A stretch of 64,000 nucleotides of DNA from JACKBK01 sp963707275 (GTDB lineage Bacteria; Chloroflexota; Anaerolineae; JAAEKA01), in contig CAVPPH010000004.1 of the NCBI GenBank assembly GCA_963707275.1, positions 62,001 through 126,000 on the forward strand. The letters run 5' to 3'. The position numbers were made by a program, and so were the translations under genes. Shown in pieces: positions 37,946-48,659 of this stretch (within the stretch, counting starts at the first letter, position 1; every line of letters starts with the position of its first letter). The notes under the pieces were generated by a model, which saw nothing but the letters and a program-made list of their open reading frames with translations, did not search any database and was not told the DNA's origin.

Positions 37946-38035
37946 CCATTTCCGCGTGGCGGGCGTAATCATGACCTCGCGACTGCCCCAGCCGTCTGCC
38001 AGATCGTGAGCGCGGACGGTGATCGGTTGCCGCAA
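37946..38035 (-). pseudogene. Remnant of a VRAHDL-motif secreted protein
   Basis: About 30 codons on the minus strand read ITVRAHDLADGWGSREVMIT, matching the C-terminal VTVRAHDLVDGWGGCEVVVD of the protein at 43177-43713. The rest of the gene is missing. Orientation and order relative to the truncated cyclase regulator are the same as in the intact locus. Confidence 0.65.
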
Positions 38036-38137
38036 TAGTCATCCCATAACTCGTTTATCCTTGTGAATACTGAATACAGCCAGCTCAGGACGTGAGCTGG
38101 CTGTTGAACCGAGGTCCATGGGAAAGGGGCGAACGCC

Positions 38138-39636
38138 ATGCGCGCCAGACATATTGTTGCGATCTTGTTTTTGCTCACAGTCGCTATTCCTGCACCAGCC
38201 GCCGATGCCGGAGGAGTTGTCACCGTGTGCGATGAACCACATCTGCGTGATGCGCTGGCTGGCGGCGGTCTGGTGACCTTCGCCTGCAGCGGCGTCATTA
38301 CGCTGACGGCTGAGATCACGATTCTGGCCGACACCACAATTGACGGCGTTGGCCAGGATATTACCATCAGCGGCAACGAGGCAGTGCGGGTGTTCACCGT
38401 CACCCCAGGAAGCGCACTCAAGCTGAACCGGCTGACCATCACTGGGGGAGCAGCCGACAAGGGCGGCGGCATCTTCGTCCCCCCTTGTTACATCGATTGT
38501 GGCAGCACCACGGTGGCCATCGACAACAGCACCCTTTTAGATAACAGCGCCAGCAGCAGAGGGGGCGGTATCTTTCTCAGCACCTATTGCGAGGAGGATT
38601 GTGGTCCCGTCTCGGTGACAGTGACCAACAGCGCTTTCTCCGAAAACAGCGCTCCCTCCTACGGGGGAGGCGTCATCTATCACGACGGCGAACCCTATTT
38701 CCAGGACGTTGCGGTGATTGTCAGCAACAGCGTGTTCTCCCACAACGCCGGCGGCGCGATCGTGGTCGGCAACCACGCCAGACTGACCGTAAGCGACAGC
38801 GCGTTTTCTGGCAACAGCGGCGACGCTATCAGCAACGCCCTCTATAGCATGCGACAATACGTGTAAGCCGCAGCGCCTTCTCAGGCAATAGCGGCCACGG
38901 AATTCGCACCCGCGAGTGGAGCAACGTGAGTGTGAGCCACAGCCTCTTTGACGGCAATGGCCGCTGCGGGATCGACAATTGGGACAGCACCATGACCATA
39001 CGCAACAGCACCTTTTCGGGCAATGCCGACTGCGGTATTGGCAATGGCGACGATGGCGGCATCATGACTGTGCTCAACAGTACTTTCACCGGCAACGGCG
39101 CAGCGGGCGGCGATATCATCACCGGGGTACAGGGAACGACGACCGTGGCCAACAGCACCTTTGCAGACATCGATGGCAGCCACGGCGGCGGTATCTCCAA
39201 CATCGCCGAGAGCACGATGACCGTGAGCAACAGCACTTTCTATGGCGTTCCCCTCATCAACAGTGTCTATGAAAGCACGCTGACACTCAGGAACACAATC
39301 GTTGCCAACAGTTCAACGGGCATCAACTGCACAGGTGATATCACGGACGGGGGTGGCAACCTCAGCTTCCCCGATTCCACCTGCCCCGGCATCAACAGCG
39401 ATCCATTGCTCGGCCCTTTGCAAAACAACGGCGGCCCGACCGAGACAATGGCGCCCGGCCCCGCCAGCCCAGCGATCGACGCGGGAGACGACGCCATCTG
39501 CGTCGCGCCGCCGGTCAACAACCTCGACCAGCGCGGAATCGCCCGCCTCTGGCACCCCCACTGCGACATCGGCGCTGTGGAACTGGAGCCGACGACGTTT
39601 TCGAGAAGATGGCTCCCCATCATGCCCGTTCGGTAG
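38138..39636 (+). CDS. Secreted right-handed beta-helix protein (choice-of-anchor Q type)
   Basis: About 499 residues. A signal peptide (HIVAILFLLTVAIPAPAADA) starts at ATG 38138. The body is a run of parallel beta-helix repeats of the type NSTFSGN / NSAFSENSA, with at least ten rungs. The C-terminal part NNGGPTETMAPGPASPAIDA ... CDIGAVE is the choice-of-anchor Q pattern found on surface-attached bacterial proteins. One frame slip near 38850 is repaired by a single base (SNALYSNATIRVSRSAFSGN). Likely a surface or adhesin-like protein; no polysaccharide-lyase catalytic site recognised. Flanked by the minus-strand regulatory genes and probably transcribed alone. Confidence 0.8.
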
Positions 39637-39657
39637 AATTGTCTTTGATCGCGTACC

Positions 39658-39714
39658 GATCGCAGCGCGAGTAGCTGACCCCGTTCGATCTGAGTGCCAA
39701 CTCGCGCTGCGATC
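39658..39714. terminator. Inverted repeat between convergent genes
   Basis: Perfect 15-bp arms GATCGCAGCGCGAGT (39658-39672) and ACTCGCGCTGCGATC (39700-39714) with a 27-nt loop, just after the beta-helix gene. The 217 bp gap holds no other feature. Confidence 0.55.
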
Positions 39715-39853
39715 TGGTCTTTATGGTCGAAGAGATAACCGCCAGATCAGGAATCGATCTCCCTATTGCGCTGTCGGGAGAGCAGGGGCTCACGAGTCAC
39801 GATAGCTGGATTTCGCTTCGCAGTGGGTCGCCAGCCAGGTCGCATAACACCGC

Positions 39854-42800
39854 TCATTGCTCCGAGATAGCGCCAACCGGCAAGTCAAGTCGCATCATTT
39901 CCGCCCGGCGGGTGTAACCATGTGCGCCGCTGCGCTGGAATAGCAGCTTGGCCCGTTCAGCGTCGGCGGCCGCCAGGCTGAAATGGCCAAGCTGCCGATA
40001 CATCACGGCGCGATCCAGCAGCGCCCAGGCGCACGCAAGCCGGCTGTCGAGACGGTCTAGCTCGGCGAGCGCCGCGCCGATTGCGTCGATGCCCGCCTGC
40101 ACCTGTCCACGCGCGGCGAGAATCAGTCCCTGCATGCGCTGTGATTCGGCCAGCGCGTACGGCGCCTTGGCGCTGGCGGCCTGCATCTCAAACGCCTGCA
40201 ACACGCTTTCAGCCTCGTCGACGCGTCCGGCCCGCACCAGCGCCAGCGCGTAATTGGCGCCATCGAACAGGGTACTCATGCGATTATCGGTCTGGCGCTC
40301 ACGCGCAAACATGGTGGCAAAGACGGCAACCGCGTCGGTCCATTCTTCACGACGCAGATGACCATAGGCTACCGGGCTCAGGTTGAACATTTCAAGCGTC
40401 AGTTGCCCAAGTGCGGCAGCGCGCGCGCCGCCGCTGCGCATGTAGCGTTCGGCTGTGTCCCAATCGTCCAGATCGATGGACAGGCGCGCCAGATGCGCAT
40501 CCAGCCACGTGGCAAGCCGCGCCTCGCCAATGCGGTCAGCCAGCTCCAGCGCCTCAAGCGCCAGACCGCGCGCCTTTGTGATCTCTCCTTTTGCGTACCA
40601 GCCGACGGTTTCAGAGTAGCTTGACCAGGCGACCCTGTCCAGTGCGCCGATACGTTGCCCGATGTCGTGATTGAGACGGGCGAAACGAATACAGTCGTCC
40701 CACAATCCGCGGTTCATGGCGTTCTCGGACAGAAACTCGTATCCCAGCGCCTCGGCCGATGGCAGGCCGCTGGTCTTGCCCAACGCCACGGTTGCCTGCG
40801 CCCAGCGATCGCTTTCTTCAAAACGAAGCGTGTGCTGGTAGGCGCCGGCCAGAAAGCTCTGCACCAGCACCAGCACATTGACATCACCGGCCGCCTCGGC
40901 CAGCACACGAGCCCGGTCCAGGTATTCGATAGCCCTGGCGTGGACCGCGGCGTAGTGATGATAGCGGCCAAGGCTGGCCATCGCCATGGCCAGCTCACCG
41001 GTCTGCTCATCCGGGTCCAACTCGTCGATGGCTTCCTGAAGGTACGACAGACCGCGCTGGTCGCCAGGATGCATATACGACTCGCCAACCAGCGCCTTGA
41101 GACGAGCCCGTTGCGCAAAATCGGTGGTTCGCTCCAGCGCCCGCAGATAGGCTTCAGCCGCCAGCAGCCACATGCCGTGATCGCGCTGCACTTGCCCGAT
41201 GGTGATGTCGATGGCGACGATCTGGTCATCGCTACCCAGTTCTTCGGCCGCCTCGCGGGCGCGCATCAGATAGCCCAAAGCCTCTTCCTGGGCGAACACC
41301 TGACGGGCACAGTTGGCAGCCAGCAGATAGAAGCGCAACGCCTTGTCCAGGTTGCCGGCCAGACTGAAGTGATAGGCCAGGTCGGACGGGCACTGTAGCG
41401 GCTTGGCGGCATACAGATCCTCCAACGCCTCGGCAATGCGCCGGTGCAACCGGCGGCGGCGTATCGGGTTCTGCTCCTCGACCAACACTTCACGGATCTT
41501 GTCATGAGTAAAGACAAAGCTCTCGTCGCCGGCCGACGCGATCAGCTGCGCGGAAACGGCCTCGTCCAGCGCATCCAGCAGATGATCCTCGTTCGCGTCG
41601 CTGCTGACGACCAGCTCTGTGAAGTTGAACTGCTTGCCCAGCGCCGCCGCCGTCACCAGCGTGTCAGCGCTTTCATCGCTCAGCCGGCTGAGACGCCGCC
41701 CGACAGCCTCCTTGATGCTCTGTGGAACGGTAAGTTCGTGGATCTGGCGGCGCTGCCAGCGGTCGTCAGCGCGAAAGATCTCCTCCTGGTCGATCAGCGC
41801 CTTGATCACCTCCTCGACGAAGAAAGGATTGCCCTCGGTCTCGCGGAAGACCAGGTCGGCGAAATCGGGTGTGACCTCTCCTTCGCCAAGAAGCGAACTG
41901 AGCAGCTCGCGCGTGTCGGCGCGCGACAACCGGCCCAGCGGCAGCCGAGTCACCAACCGCTCGCGGTTCCAGTCCACCAGCGCCGCGGCCAATGGGTGCG
42001 TCCGGTTCAACTCGACATCGCGGTAGGCGGCCAGCGCCAGCACCCGGTCGCCGCGCATCGTACGCAGCAGGTAGCGCAGCAACGACAGAGTCCCCTGATC
42101 GGCCCAGTGCAAGTCGTCCAGAAACAGCACCAGACCGTCCGGCATAGCCAGACCTTGCAAGAATCGAGCCACGTGGTCGAACAGACGCAGCCGTTCCTCA
42201 TTGGCTGACAGCGGCGGGTTGGAGGACAGCGATCCCAGCTTCAGTTCAAGCTCAGGGGCCAGCTTGGCCAGCTCGGCAGCGGTGGCCAGCGGCATTTGGC
42301 GTAGCGTGTCCAGGGGTTGACGGCGCACCCAATCGCGCAACGCTTCCACGAACGGCAGATACGGCGTCGTGGCTTCGTATTCGTAGGAACCGCCGCGCAA
42401 CACCACGGCGCCGCTGTTTTGAATGCCGCGCATGAACTCGTCGGCCAGACGGGTCTTGCCCACCCCCGGCTCGCCAGAGATGGTAACCAGCAGCGCGCGG
42501 CCCTGAAGCGCCCCCTGCCATTGCTGTTCAAGCTGCTGCAACTCGCTGCGCCGCCCCACCAGATGATCGCGCACGAGCTGGCTCAGCGGCGTCCCACTCG
42601 CGCCTTGCCCGTTTGCGCTGCCAACTGCACGCAACGGCGGAAAACTCGCCGGCAGGTCTGGATCCAGCAACTGGAAGATCAGTTCCGGCTGTGCCAGCCC
42701 GCGCAGACGAAACTCGCCCAAAGACTGAACATGGGTCTCGGTGGGCAGGTCAGCAGACACCGCTTCAGCCGTTGCTGCGGATAACAGGATTTGCCCACCG

Positions 42801-43180
42801 TATCCTGCCGCCATGACTCGCTGCACCCTCGCCAGTGTCAGACTGGCGAGGTACTCGGATCCGCGCGCCTCGGCGGAACCGGTGTGCAGACCCATCCGCA
42901 CCCGCAGCGGGCCTGTTTCCTCCCAAGCCTCCGTAGTCAGGGCAATCTGCGCATCGAGGGCGGCCAGCACAGCCTCGCCGGCGCTGGCAAACACCGTACA
43001 AAACCCGTCGCCGGCATTGAGGAACACCTTGCCATGATGGGCAGTCACTGCGGCGCGGATGATGGCATCGTGGCGCGCCAGCGCCGCCGGCATCGCGTCG
43101 GGAAAACGCTGAAAGAGCTTCGTGCTCCCTTCGACGTCGGTGAAAAGGAAGGTGACGACACCGGTGGGCAGGTTGGTCAT
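39854..43180 (-). CDS. Adenylate/guanylate cyclase-ATPase-TPR signalling protein
   Basis: An intact protein of 1108 residues. Residues about 1-175 form a class III cyclase domain. Both metal-binding Asp motifs are present (FTDVEGST and NAGDGFCTVF), plus VRMGLHTGSAEARGSEYL. Then comes an AAA/STAND ATPase: VGRRSELQQLEQQ, Walker A SGEPGVGKTRLADEF, Walker B LVLFLDDLHWADQG. A long helical TPR-like region follows to the C-terminus. ATG at 43180 is chosen because MTNLPTGVVTFLFTDVEGST is the family start; it overlaps the upstream gene stop by 4 bp (ATGA). It may make cAMP or cGMP under control of the ATPase/TPR part. Last gene of a four-gene minus-strand operon. Confidence 0.88.
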   Translation of the reverse strand: MTNLPTGVVTFLFTDVEGSTKLFQRFPDAMPAALARHDAIIRAAVTAHHGKVFLNAGDGFCTVFASAGEAVLAALDAQIALTTEAWEETGPLRVRMGLHTGSAEARGSEYLASLTLARVQRVMAAGYGGQILLSAATAEAVSADLPTETHVQSLGEFRLRGLAQPELIFQLLDPDLPASFPPLRAVGSANGQGASGTPLSQLVRDHLVGRRSELQQLEQQWQGALQGRALLVTISGEPGVGKTRLADEFMRGIQNSGAVVLRGGSYEYEATTPYLPFVEALRDWVRRQPLDTLRQMPLATAAELAKLAPELELKLGSLSSNPPLSANEERLRLFDHVARFLQGLAMPDGLVLFLDDLHWADQGTLSLLRYLLRTMRGDRVLALAAYRDVELNRTHPLAAALVDWNRERLVTRLPLGRLSRADTRELLSSLLGEGEVTPDFADLVFRETEGNPFFVEEVIKALIDQEEIFRADDRWQRRQIHELTVPQSIKEAVGRRLSRLSDESADTLVTAAALGKQFNFTELVVSSDANEDHLLDALDEAVSAQLIASAGDESFVFTHDKIREVLVEEQNPIRRRRLHRRIAEALEDLYAAKPLQCPSDLAYHFSLAGNLDKALRFYLLAANCARQVFAQEEALGYLMRAREAAEELGSDDQIVAIDITIGQVQRDHGMWLLAAEAYLRALERTTDFAQRARLKALVGESYMHPGDQRGLSYLQEAIDELDPDEQTGELAMAMASLGRYHHYAAVHARAIEYLDRARVLAEAAGDVNVLVLVQSFLAGAYQHTLRFEESDRWAQATVALGKTSGLPSAEALGYEFLSENAMNRGLWDDCIRFARLNHDIGQRIGALDRVAWSSYSETVGWYAKGEITKARGLALEALELADRIGEARLATWLDAHLARLSIDLDDWDTAERYMRSGGARAAALGQLTLEMFNLSPVAYGHLRREEWTDAVAVFATMFARERQTDNRMSTLFDGANYALALVRAGRVDEAESVLQAFEMQAASAKAPYALAESQRMQGLILAARGQVQAGIDAIGAALAELDRLDSRLACAWALLDRAVMYRQLGHFSLAAADAERAKLLFQRSGAHGYTRRAEMMRLDLPVGAISEQ

Positions 43181-43713
43181 CGCACCATCCCAAAGGCTGG
43201 CCGGCTGGCCGCGCTGAAATCCACCACGACCTCGCAACCGCCCCAACCATCCACCAGATCGTGGGCGCGCACCGTGACGGTCGTGGCGTCTGGCGGAATG
43301 ACGATGCCACTCTGGCTGCGAGTGAAGGGCTGCTCGGTCTCGTGGGGATGAAGCAGCAGGCGGGTGAAGGGGCTGCCGGGGTCGGGCTTTGCCACTGCGC
43401 CGTCGGGCAGCACCACATCCCAGCCGTCGGCGTAGTCGTCCCAGCCGGTGTCGGGGTGGCGCACGGTGACGTGGAACGTCCAGGTTTCGTCGGCGCTGCG
43501 CACCACGCGGACGAACTCCACGTCGGCGTTGGCTGAATTCGTGACAGGCGGTGCCTCATCGACCAGAACCATGGTTGCCTCGGCGGTCGGTGTTGGTTCA
43601 ACGATGCCATTGACAGTTTGCGTTGTCAAGGGCGTAGCCTGCGGTGCCTGTATTGGCGGGCGTGACGCAAGCGCCAGTACACAAAAGGCAGATCAACGCC
43701 GCCGTAAGATCAT
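43177..43713 (-). CDS. Secreted or lipoprotein-like protein with VRAHDL motif
   Basis: About 175 residues of unrecognised family. The C-terminal domain reads WTFHVTVRHPDTGWDDYADG, VVLPDG, LLLHPHETEQPFTRSQSGI and VTVRAHDLVDGWGGCEVVV, a conserved-looking beta-rich domain. The ATG at 43713 overlaps the DUF4242 stop (ATGA). From it the start reads MILRRR, then a hydrophobic stretch with LLCTGAC that could be a lipobox; one base is missing or extra there, since the direct frame meets a TGA. The following gene (cyclase) overlaps by 4 bp. A remnant of the same protein is at 37946-38035. It may be a sensor or ligand-binding partner for the cyclase (inference). Confidence 0.65.
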
Positions 43714-44044
43714 GGAAAGACGACCCATTGGATCAACAGACTGAACGCTTCGTCCCGCATTACGCGCCCATCGCAGGGATCTACGGCACTCACGTCACCT
43801 GAAGGGTGGACTGCACCAACCTCGATGATCACGTCTGCCGGCAGACCGGCCCGCGCCGCAGCCTCGCGGATGGCATCAGCACTGGACGCTTCATACAGGC
43901 AGTAGGTTTTTTTCTTGTCAGCGCTCAAGAAGGATATGAGCCAGTTGACCCCGATGTCGTCGTTGATTTGATTGATGGCCGAAACACCGTCCAAAGAACT
44001 TCTAGTTTCTCGGCGAAATTGCGTTCGATCAGAAAGATTGGCAT
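43710..44044 (-). CDS. DUF4242 (SCO4226-like) small protein (frameshifted)
   Basis: About 111 residues. The ATG at 44044 gives MPIFLIERNFAEKLEVL, then after a one-base slip near 43995 DGVSAINQINDDIGVNWLIS, KTYCLYEASSADAIREAAARAG and LPADVIIEV. This is the DUF4242 ferredoxin-like fold; SCO4226 of that family binds nickel. It lies 28 bp after the BTAD regulator stop and overlaps the next gene by 4 bp, so it is inside the regulatory operon. A second family member is at 48660-48911. Confidence 0.72.
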
Positions 44045-44072
44045 AGGGTCTCCTTTCGTGTGAGACGTCCCG

Positions 44073-46840
44073 TCAGTGTGGTGTGTCGCGGTCTGTCTGG
44101 AAAGCAGCTCTCTTGAGTGCTTCGGCCTTATGAACCAACGCCAGCATGCCCAACTCACGGGCGGTCAGCAAGGCAATCTCCAGCAAGGATGCGGCATTAA
44201 CCCAGTCACCCGGCCCACCGCGCGCCAGCAGCATGGCAGCGTATTGACCTTGTGTGTGGGCCAGCCAGGGTCTTGCTCCATGCGGGTGTTCATCGCCAGG
44301 GCATCTTCAAAATGCTTCTCTGCCTCTTCCCAGAGCGAGAGTGTAGCAGCCAACAACCCCAGGTGGCGAGCAACGGCCCCGTAGCAATCAACTGCAAAGC
44401 CAACCACGACGCTATGGCCCGCGTAGGGCAGCAGGTACTGATATAGTATAGTCGCCCGGTCCGTATCGCCAAGAAAGGCGCAGACTTCGGTGAGATAGGT
44501 CATACAGGTCAACCACAGGACATCCTGGGGAATGTCAGCAAATTCGTTGACCGCCAGGTGCTCGAACTCAGTCCGGGCTTCTTCCTCAAGTCCCAGGTCA
44601 CTGTAGATCAGCGCCAATCCTGGCCGCCAGGTGGCGGCTGCGGAATGGTTGGCGACGAAGTACCTGATGACCGGCGCTAATTCCTGAAGGCGACCCTGTT
44701 CCCGGCGAATGGTGAACATTTGCATGCCGAAGACGCCGTCTGCGTTTTCAACGCCCATCCGCTTCGCGCTGTCCAGAGCCTCTGCCGCCAGTTGCTCTGC
44801 TTCCTCGAAACGGCCTGCCAGCAGCAGCAGCCCAGTTTGCATCACACCGATGTGATAGATGTAGAAAGGCTGTTGCGTTTCGTGGGCCATCCGGGTAAAC
44901 ACTTCAAGGTCTACCGTCGCTTTCTCGATGTTGCCCAGCGCCAACTGGTCATAGATGCGCAACATGACGGTATCCAGAATCTTCTCAGTGTCGTTAATCT
45001 GTTCAGCCAGGTGCAACATCTCGTTGACGGTGGCAATCCGCGCCGCGATTGCTTCCGGCTGCCGGTTAGCCAGGACATTGTTGTGCAGCGCTTCGTACAG
45101 CGTTAACGGGTCGTTGATGCGACGAGCCATCGAGACGGCTTGGCGGGCCATGACCGTTCGCCTCTCCAGCGAGCCGGTAGCGGTAAACACGGCTCGGGAC
45201 AGGCTTAACAACACCCTGGTCCTCAGCGTGCTCGCCAAACAATCGCTGAAACTCGTTGACAATCATCTCCAGGGGATGCCGTTCTCCGTCCCGACCCAAC
45301 GCGACGTCGCTGGGGCGATAGATTCCCCACCACCAGAACACGCTGTCCTGCCAGACGACGTCCCAAATGAAACAGCAAACTGATCGATCCGGCATCGGCC
45401 CACTGAAGATCGTCCAGAACCAGAACCACGGACCGCTGTTCGGCCAGGGTTTGCAGTACTTTCGTAAACGCATCAAAGAGATCAGCCTGCTCCAGGTTAG
45501 CTTGCTTCTCTTCCCGGCCTCTCGTTGAGCCAGCAGCGATTGCAGTTTTGCCAGCCAGGGTGCGTCCTTGGGTGCAAGCAGGCAGCGCGCTCTTTCAAAC
45601 TTGATCCGGCAACCAGGATGTCCAGCAAATCAGGACCAACATCGACCAGCGCTTGCGCCGATTCTGGCATCAGCAGCCACAAGCGGCGAGCTTGTTCACG
45701 ACTGATGACGCCGCTACGCCACCTGGCTTCAACGTCTCCGGTCAACTGGCTCAATATCTCACGGAAGGGAAGATAGGGATCACCGATGCCGCCGTAAGCA
45801 TTGCAGTTCCCGCCTGCAACCACCAGATCAGCCTCGCTGTTCAGCATCCGTTGGATGAATTCCCCGACCAGGACAGTCTTGCCGCTGCCCGGTTCACCGA
45901 TCACAAAGGCAACCCGGCCTTGCCCGGCCTGTGCCTGTTGGAGCCATCGATTCAACCGGACCAGTTCGTGTTCACGGGCCACAAAGGGAAGCCCGCCGCC
46001 GTTTGCAGGCGCATCTGGTTGTTGAAGGAAATCCGGCAAGCTGGTGAGGACAACGAGACGGAAGAACGCCGATGCGCAACGTTGCTCGCAGCGGCTGGCA
46101 CAGACTCACCCAGGCGGATATGCTCGAACAACGACATCGTCTCCGACGAAGGCTCGACGCCCAACTCTTCGGCCAGCACCTGCCGGCAGGTCTTGTACTG
46201 TGCCAGGGCCGCGCGTCCCGCTGGCCGTTGAGGGCCAGCCAGCGCATCATCTGACGATGGGCCCGTTCACGCCACGGCTCCAGGCTCAGGTAGCGCCGGG
46301 TGTAGGTGATGGCCCGATCCAGTTCACCTCTGCTAGCGTGATGATCGGCAAGGCGGTTGAAGCCATCGAGCGCCTGCTCGCGCAGTCGTGCCTGCTCCGA
46401 AAGCCACCAGGCTTCGTAGTCGGGTGCATTGCGAACGTAGAAACCCTGCAGGAAATCCCCGCGAGAGAGATCCAGGGCGCTGCGCAGACGATCGGTGACG
46501 CCGCCATTGGAACTCGCGGACAGCAGCGTCAAATTCAATGACATCGACCCAGCAATTGGCGCCAGAGACAAAGGCGACGCTGTCACGGCTGATCACCAGC
46601 CAGGGGGCCAGGGGCTTGCGTAGCTGCTGCAACGCCTTGCGCAAATTGGCGCGCGCCGCGGCATCCGTGACGTCGCCCCATAGACAGTGGCGCCAGGGTC
46701 GCGCGCGATGTGGGACCGCCCGGTCGCGGCCAGATAAAAGAGCACAGCCTGCGCCTTTGCCGAAGTCAACACGGTCTGCGGACGGCCCTTTACAAGAATT
46801 TGGGAGCACCCAGGAGGTAAAGTCCCAACCCAGGTGTCAT
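44073..46840 (-). CDS. BTAD-type regulator with AAA ATPase and TPR domains (heavily frameshifted)
   Basis: About 920 residues spread over all three frames. ATG 46840 gives MTPGLGLYLLGAPKFL, then a winged-helix start (KAQAVLFYLAATGRS). The BTAD domain follows (SALDLSRGDFLQGFYVRNAP, LREQALDGFNRLADHHASRG), then the ATPase (FVAREHELVRLNRWL, Walker A GEPGSGKTVLVGEF, Walker B MVLVLDDLQWADAGS). The helical repeat region (LYEALHNNVLANRQPEAIAA onward) ends in RELGMLALVHKAEALKRA at TGA 44073-44075. Breaks near 44230, 45190-45260, 45420, 45510, 46025, 46190, 46530 and 46700-46790 are each small and keep conserved sequence, so consensus error is more likely than decay. First gene of the operon that ends with the cyclase; divergent from the small protein at 47003. 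Confidence 0.75.
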
Positions 46841-46954
46841 GGTTTCAATAGGGTTTCCCATAAGGATGACACCGAAAAGCGTTATTCTACTGACTTAAAC
46901 GCACTCTAAGGACGATTTCTTCACGTTTCTTTCACGAATTGTGCACGGGCGCCG

Positions 46955-46983
46955 ATTATACTCTATTGCATTGAGATTGTACA
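46955..46983 (-). promoter_or_regulatory. Promoter for the BTAD-DUF4242-cyclase operon
   Basis: Minus strand: TGTACA (46983-46978, four of six -35 matches), 17-bp spacer, TATAAT (46960-46955), about 115 bp before the start at 46840. Confidence 0.55.
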
Positions 46984-47002
46984 GTGGCTGCCAAAACCAT
47001 CG

Positions 47003-47221
47003 ATGGACCAATCACCACCCCAAACAACCTATCGGATTCTTCTGTTGACTGTCTGGTGCGACAAAAATGAGATTGAGGGAAGCACTGTACTACGCTACAG
47101 CCTGCACGATCCGCGCAGCGGCCAGCGGCGAGGATTCGCCGAGCCGGAGGGACTACTGGCCTTTCTCGATGCGTGTCTGAATGCCGGCAACGATGGCATT
47201 CCTGGAAGTCCGGATGAGTGA
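47003..47221 (+). CDS. Small conserved protein, divergent from a BTAD regulator (copy 2)
   Basis: A 72-residue protein homologous to the one at 31319-31555. Shared core: YRILLLTVW then RYSLHDPRSGQRRGFAEPEG followed by LLAFLDACL. It is divergent from the BTAD gene whose start is 162 bp away. The ATG at 47003 precedes the conserved core by nine residues. No signal peptide, TM segment or known domain. The repeated pairing with BTAD regulators suggests a functional link. Confidence 0.7.
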   Translation: MDQSPPQTTYRILLLTVWCDKNEIEGSTVLRYSLHDPRSGQRRGFAEPEGLLAFLDACLNAGNDGIPGSPDE

Positions 47222-47315
47222 AACGAACAAGGAGGTCCAAATCGCCAACAAGTGACTACGATCGAACCAAGACGCTTCGTGCGCCAAATTCCACACACAT
47301 TTCAAGGAGGACAAC

Positions 47316-48410
47316 ATGTTTCACAATCGCTCAATGAAGGCGCTGACCAGCGCTGTGCTGCTGGTCGTGCTGGTCACCATGAGCTTCGCCGCCGTCGCCG
47401 CTGACACCCGAGTATGCTGGCGACCAGAGCAGGAGAGCATGGCACGGTGGTGGGATGCTGCTGCCACCAAAGCCGGTGGCACGCCCAACGCATCCTTGCT
47501 CGTCGCTCGGGACTGGAGGGCGGCAACGGTGCCGGCAGCACCGTCGGCCCCGGCGGCGCGTTGTTCGTCACCGAAGCCGTTGCGGGCAGGATCGTGCGCA
47601 TCGACCCGCAGACGGGGGCGGTCACGACCTTCGCCAGCGGCCTGCCGGCAGGCAATCCCGGCATCGGCATCGGCGGCGTGATGGACGTGGCGTTCATGGG
47701 CAGCACGGCCTACGCGCTGGTCACCCTCGTCGGCACTGACGTGGGCGGCGACGACGAGGTCGGCATCTACCGGGTAGACGGCCCGAGGCAGCTTCACCGT
47801 GGTCGCGGATATCGGCCAGTATGCCATTGACAATCCGCCGACCATCCCCTTCCCCTACGAGGTGCCGACCGGCGTTCAGTACGCGCTGGAGACCTTCCGC
47901 GGCGGGTTCCTGGTGACCGATGGTCACCACAACCGCGTGCTGCGGGTCACGCTCGATGGTGAAATCAGCGAGCTGATCGGGTTCGGCGATGTCGTACCCA
48001 CCGGATTGGCGGTGTCAGGCAACACGATCTACCTGGCCGAGGCCGGCCCTGTCCCGCACGATCCGGCGGACGGGAAGGTCGTAGCGTTCGCGCCGAATGC
48101 ACCCAACGCGGTCGAAGTTGCCTCTGGCGCCCCGCTTATGGTTGACGTGGAGTTTGGCCGCGGCCGAACGCTCTTCGCACTCTCGCAGGGAGACTTCGCG
48201 GCGGGTGGGCCTCCCGGCGCTCCGGCCGAACCGGACACCGGCTCGCTGGTCCGGGCCAACAGCGACGGCACATTCTCGGTCGTCGTGGACGGCCTGAATC
48301 TGCCGACGTCGGTCGAGATCATCCAGAACACCGCCTACGTAGCCACCCTGAGCGGAGAAGTCTGGCAGATCGACAACATCGCGTGTCCGCCATACGGCGC
48401 ATCGAACTGA
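47316..48410 (+). CDS. ScyD/ScyE family secreted beta-propeller (frameshifted)
   Basis: About 363 residues. A signal peptide (ALTSAVLLVVLVTMSFAAVA) follows ATG 47316. After a broken stretch (47410-47520) the ScyD/ScyE pattern begins: GSTVGPGGALFVTEAVAGRI, VRIDPQTGAVTTFASGLPAG, VGIYRVDGP. A second slip near 47785 leads to SFTVVADIGQYAIDNPP, GGFLVTDGHHNRVLRVTLDG and VVPTGLAVSGNTIYLAEAGP, ending at 48410. Six-bladed propellers of this family are named after the scytonemin cluster but occur widely; the ligand is unknown. Closely related to 49059-50544, with a DUF4242 gene between them. Confidence 0.8.
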
Positions 48411-48659
48411 GTTTGACCTCGCGCGTACCGCCCGTCATAGAGCAACGGATAGGTTACTGAGAGCCAGGCGAAGCAGATCGAAGATCAAACCTCCTGTGAC
48501 TGGATCTGCGACTGGACAGGTACGCACCGCACCGGCGCGTGATGGGCGAGGTTGGCCGGGCGCTCGCCCATCACGCTGAACTGCCGGCTGCGTTGTACTG
48601 TAGACTGCAACCGGATGTTTTTGGAAAACAGCAACCTGAACCCACGAAAGGAGTTTCAG

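Noticed and set aside
38138..39636. Tandem DNA repeat or CRISPR-like array
   Set aside because: The repetition is at protein level (beta-helix rungs); no identical DNA repeats with spacers are present.
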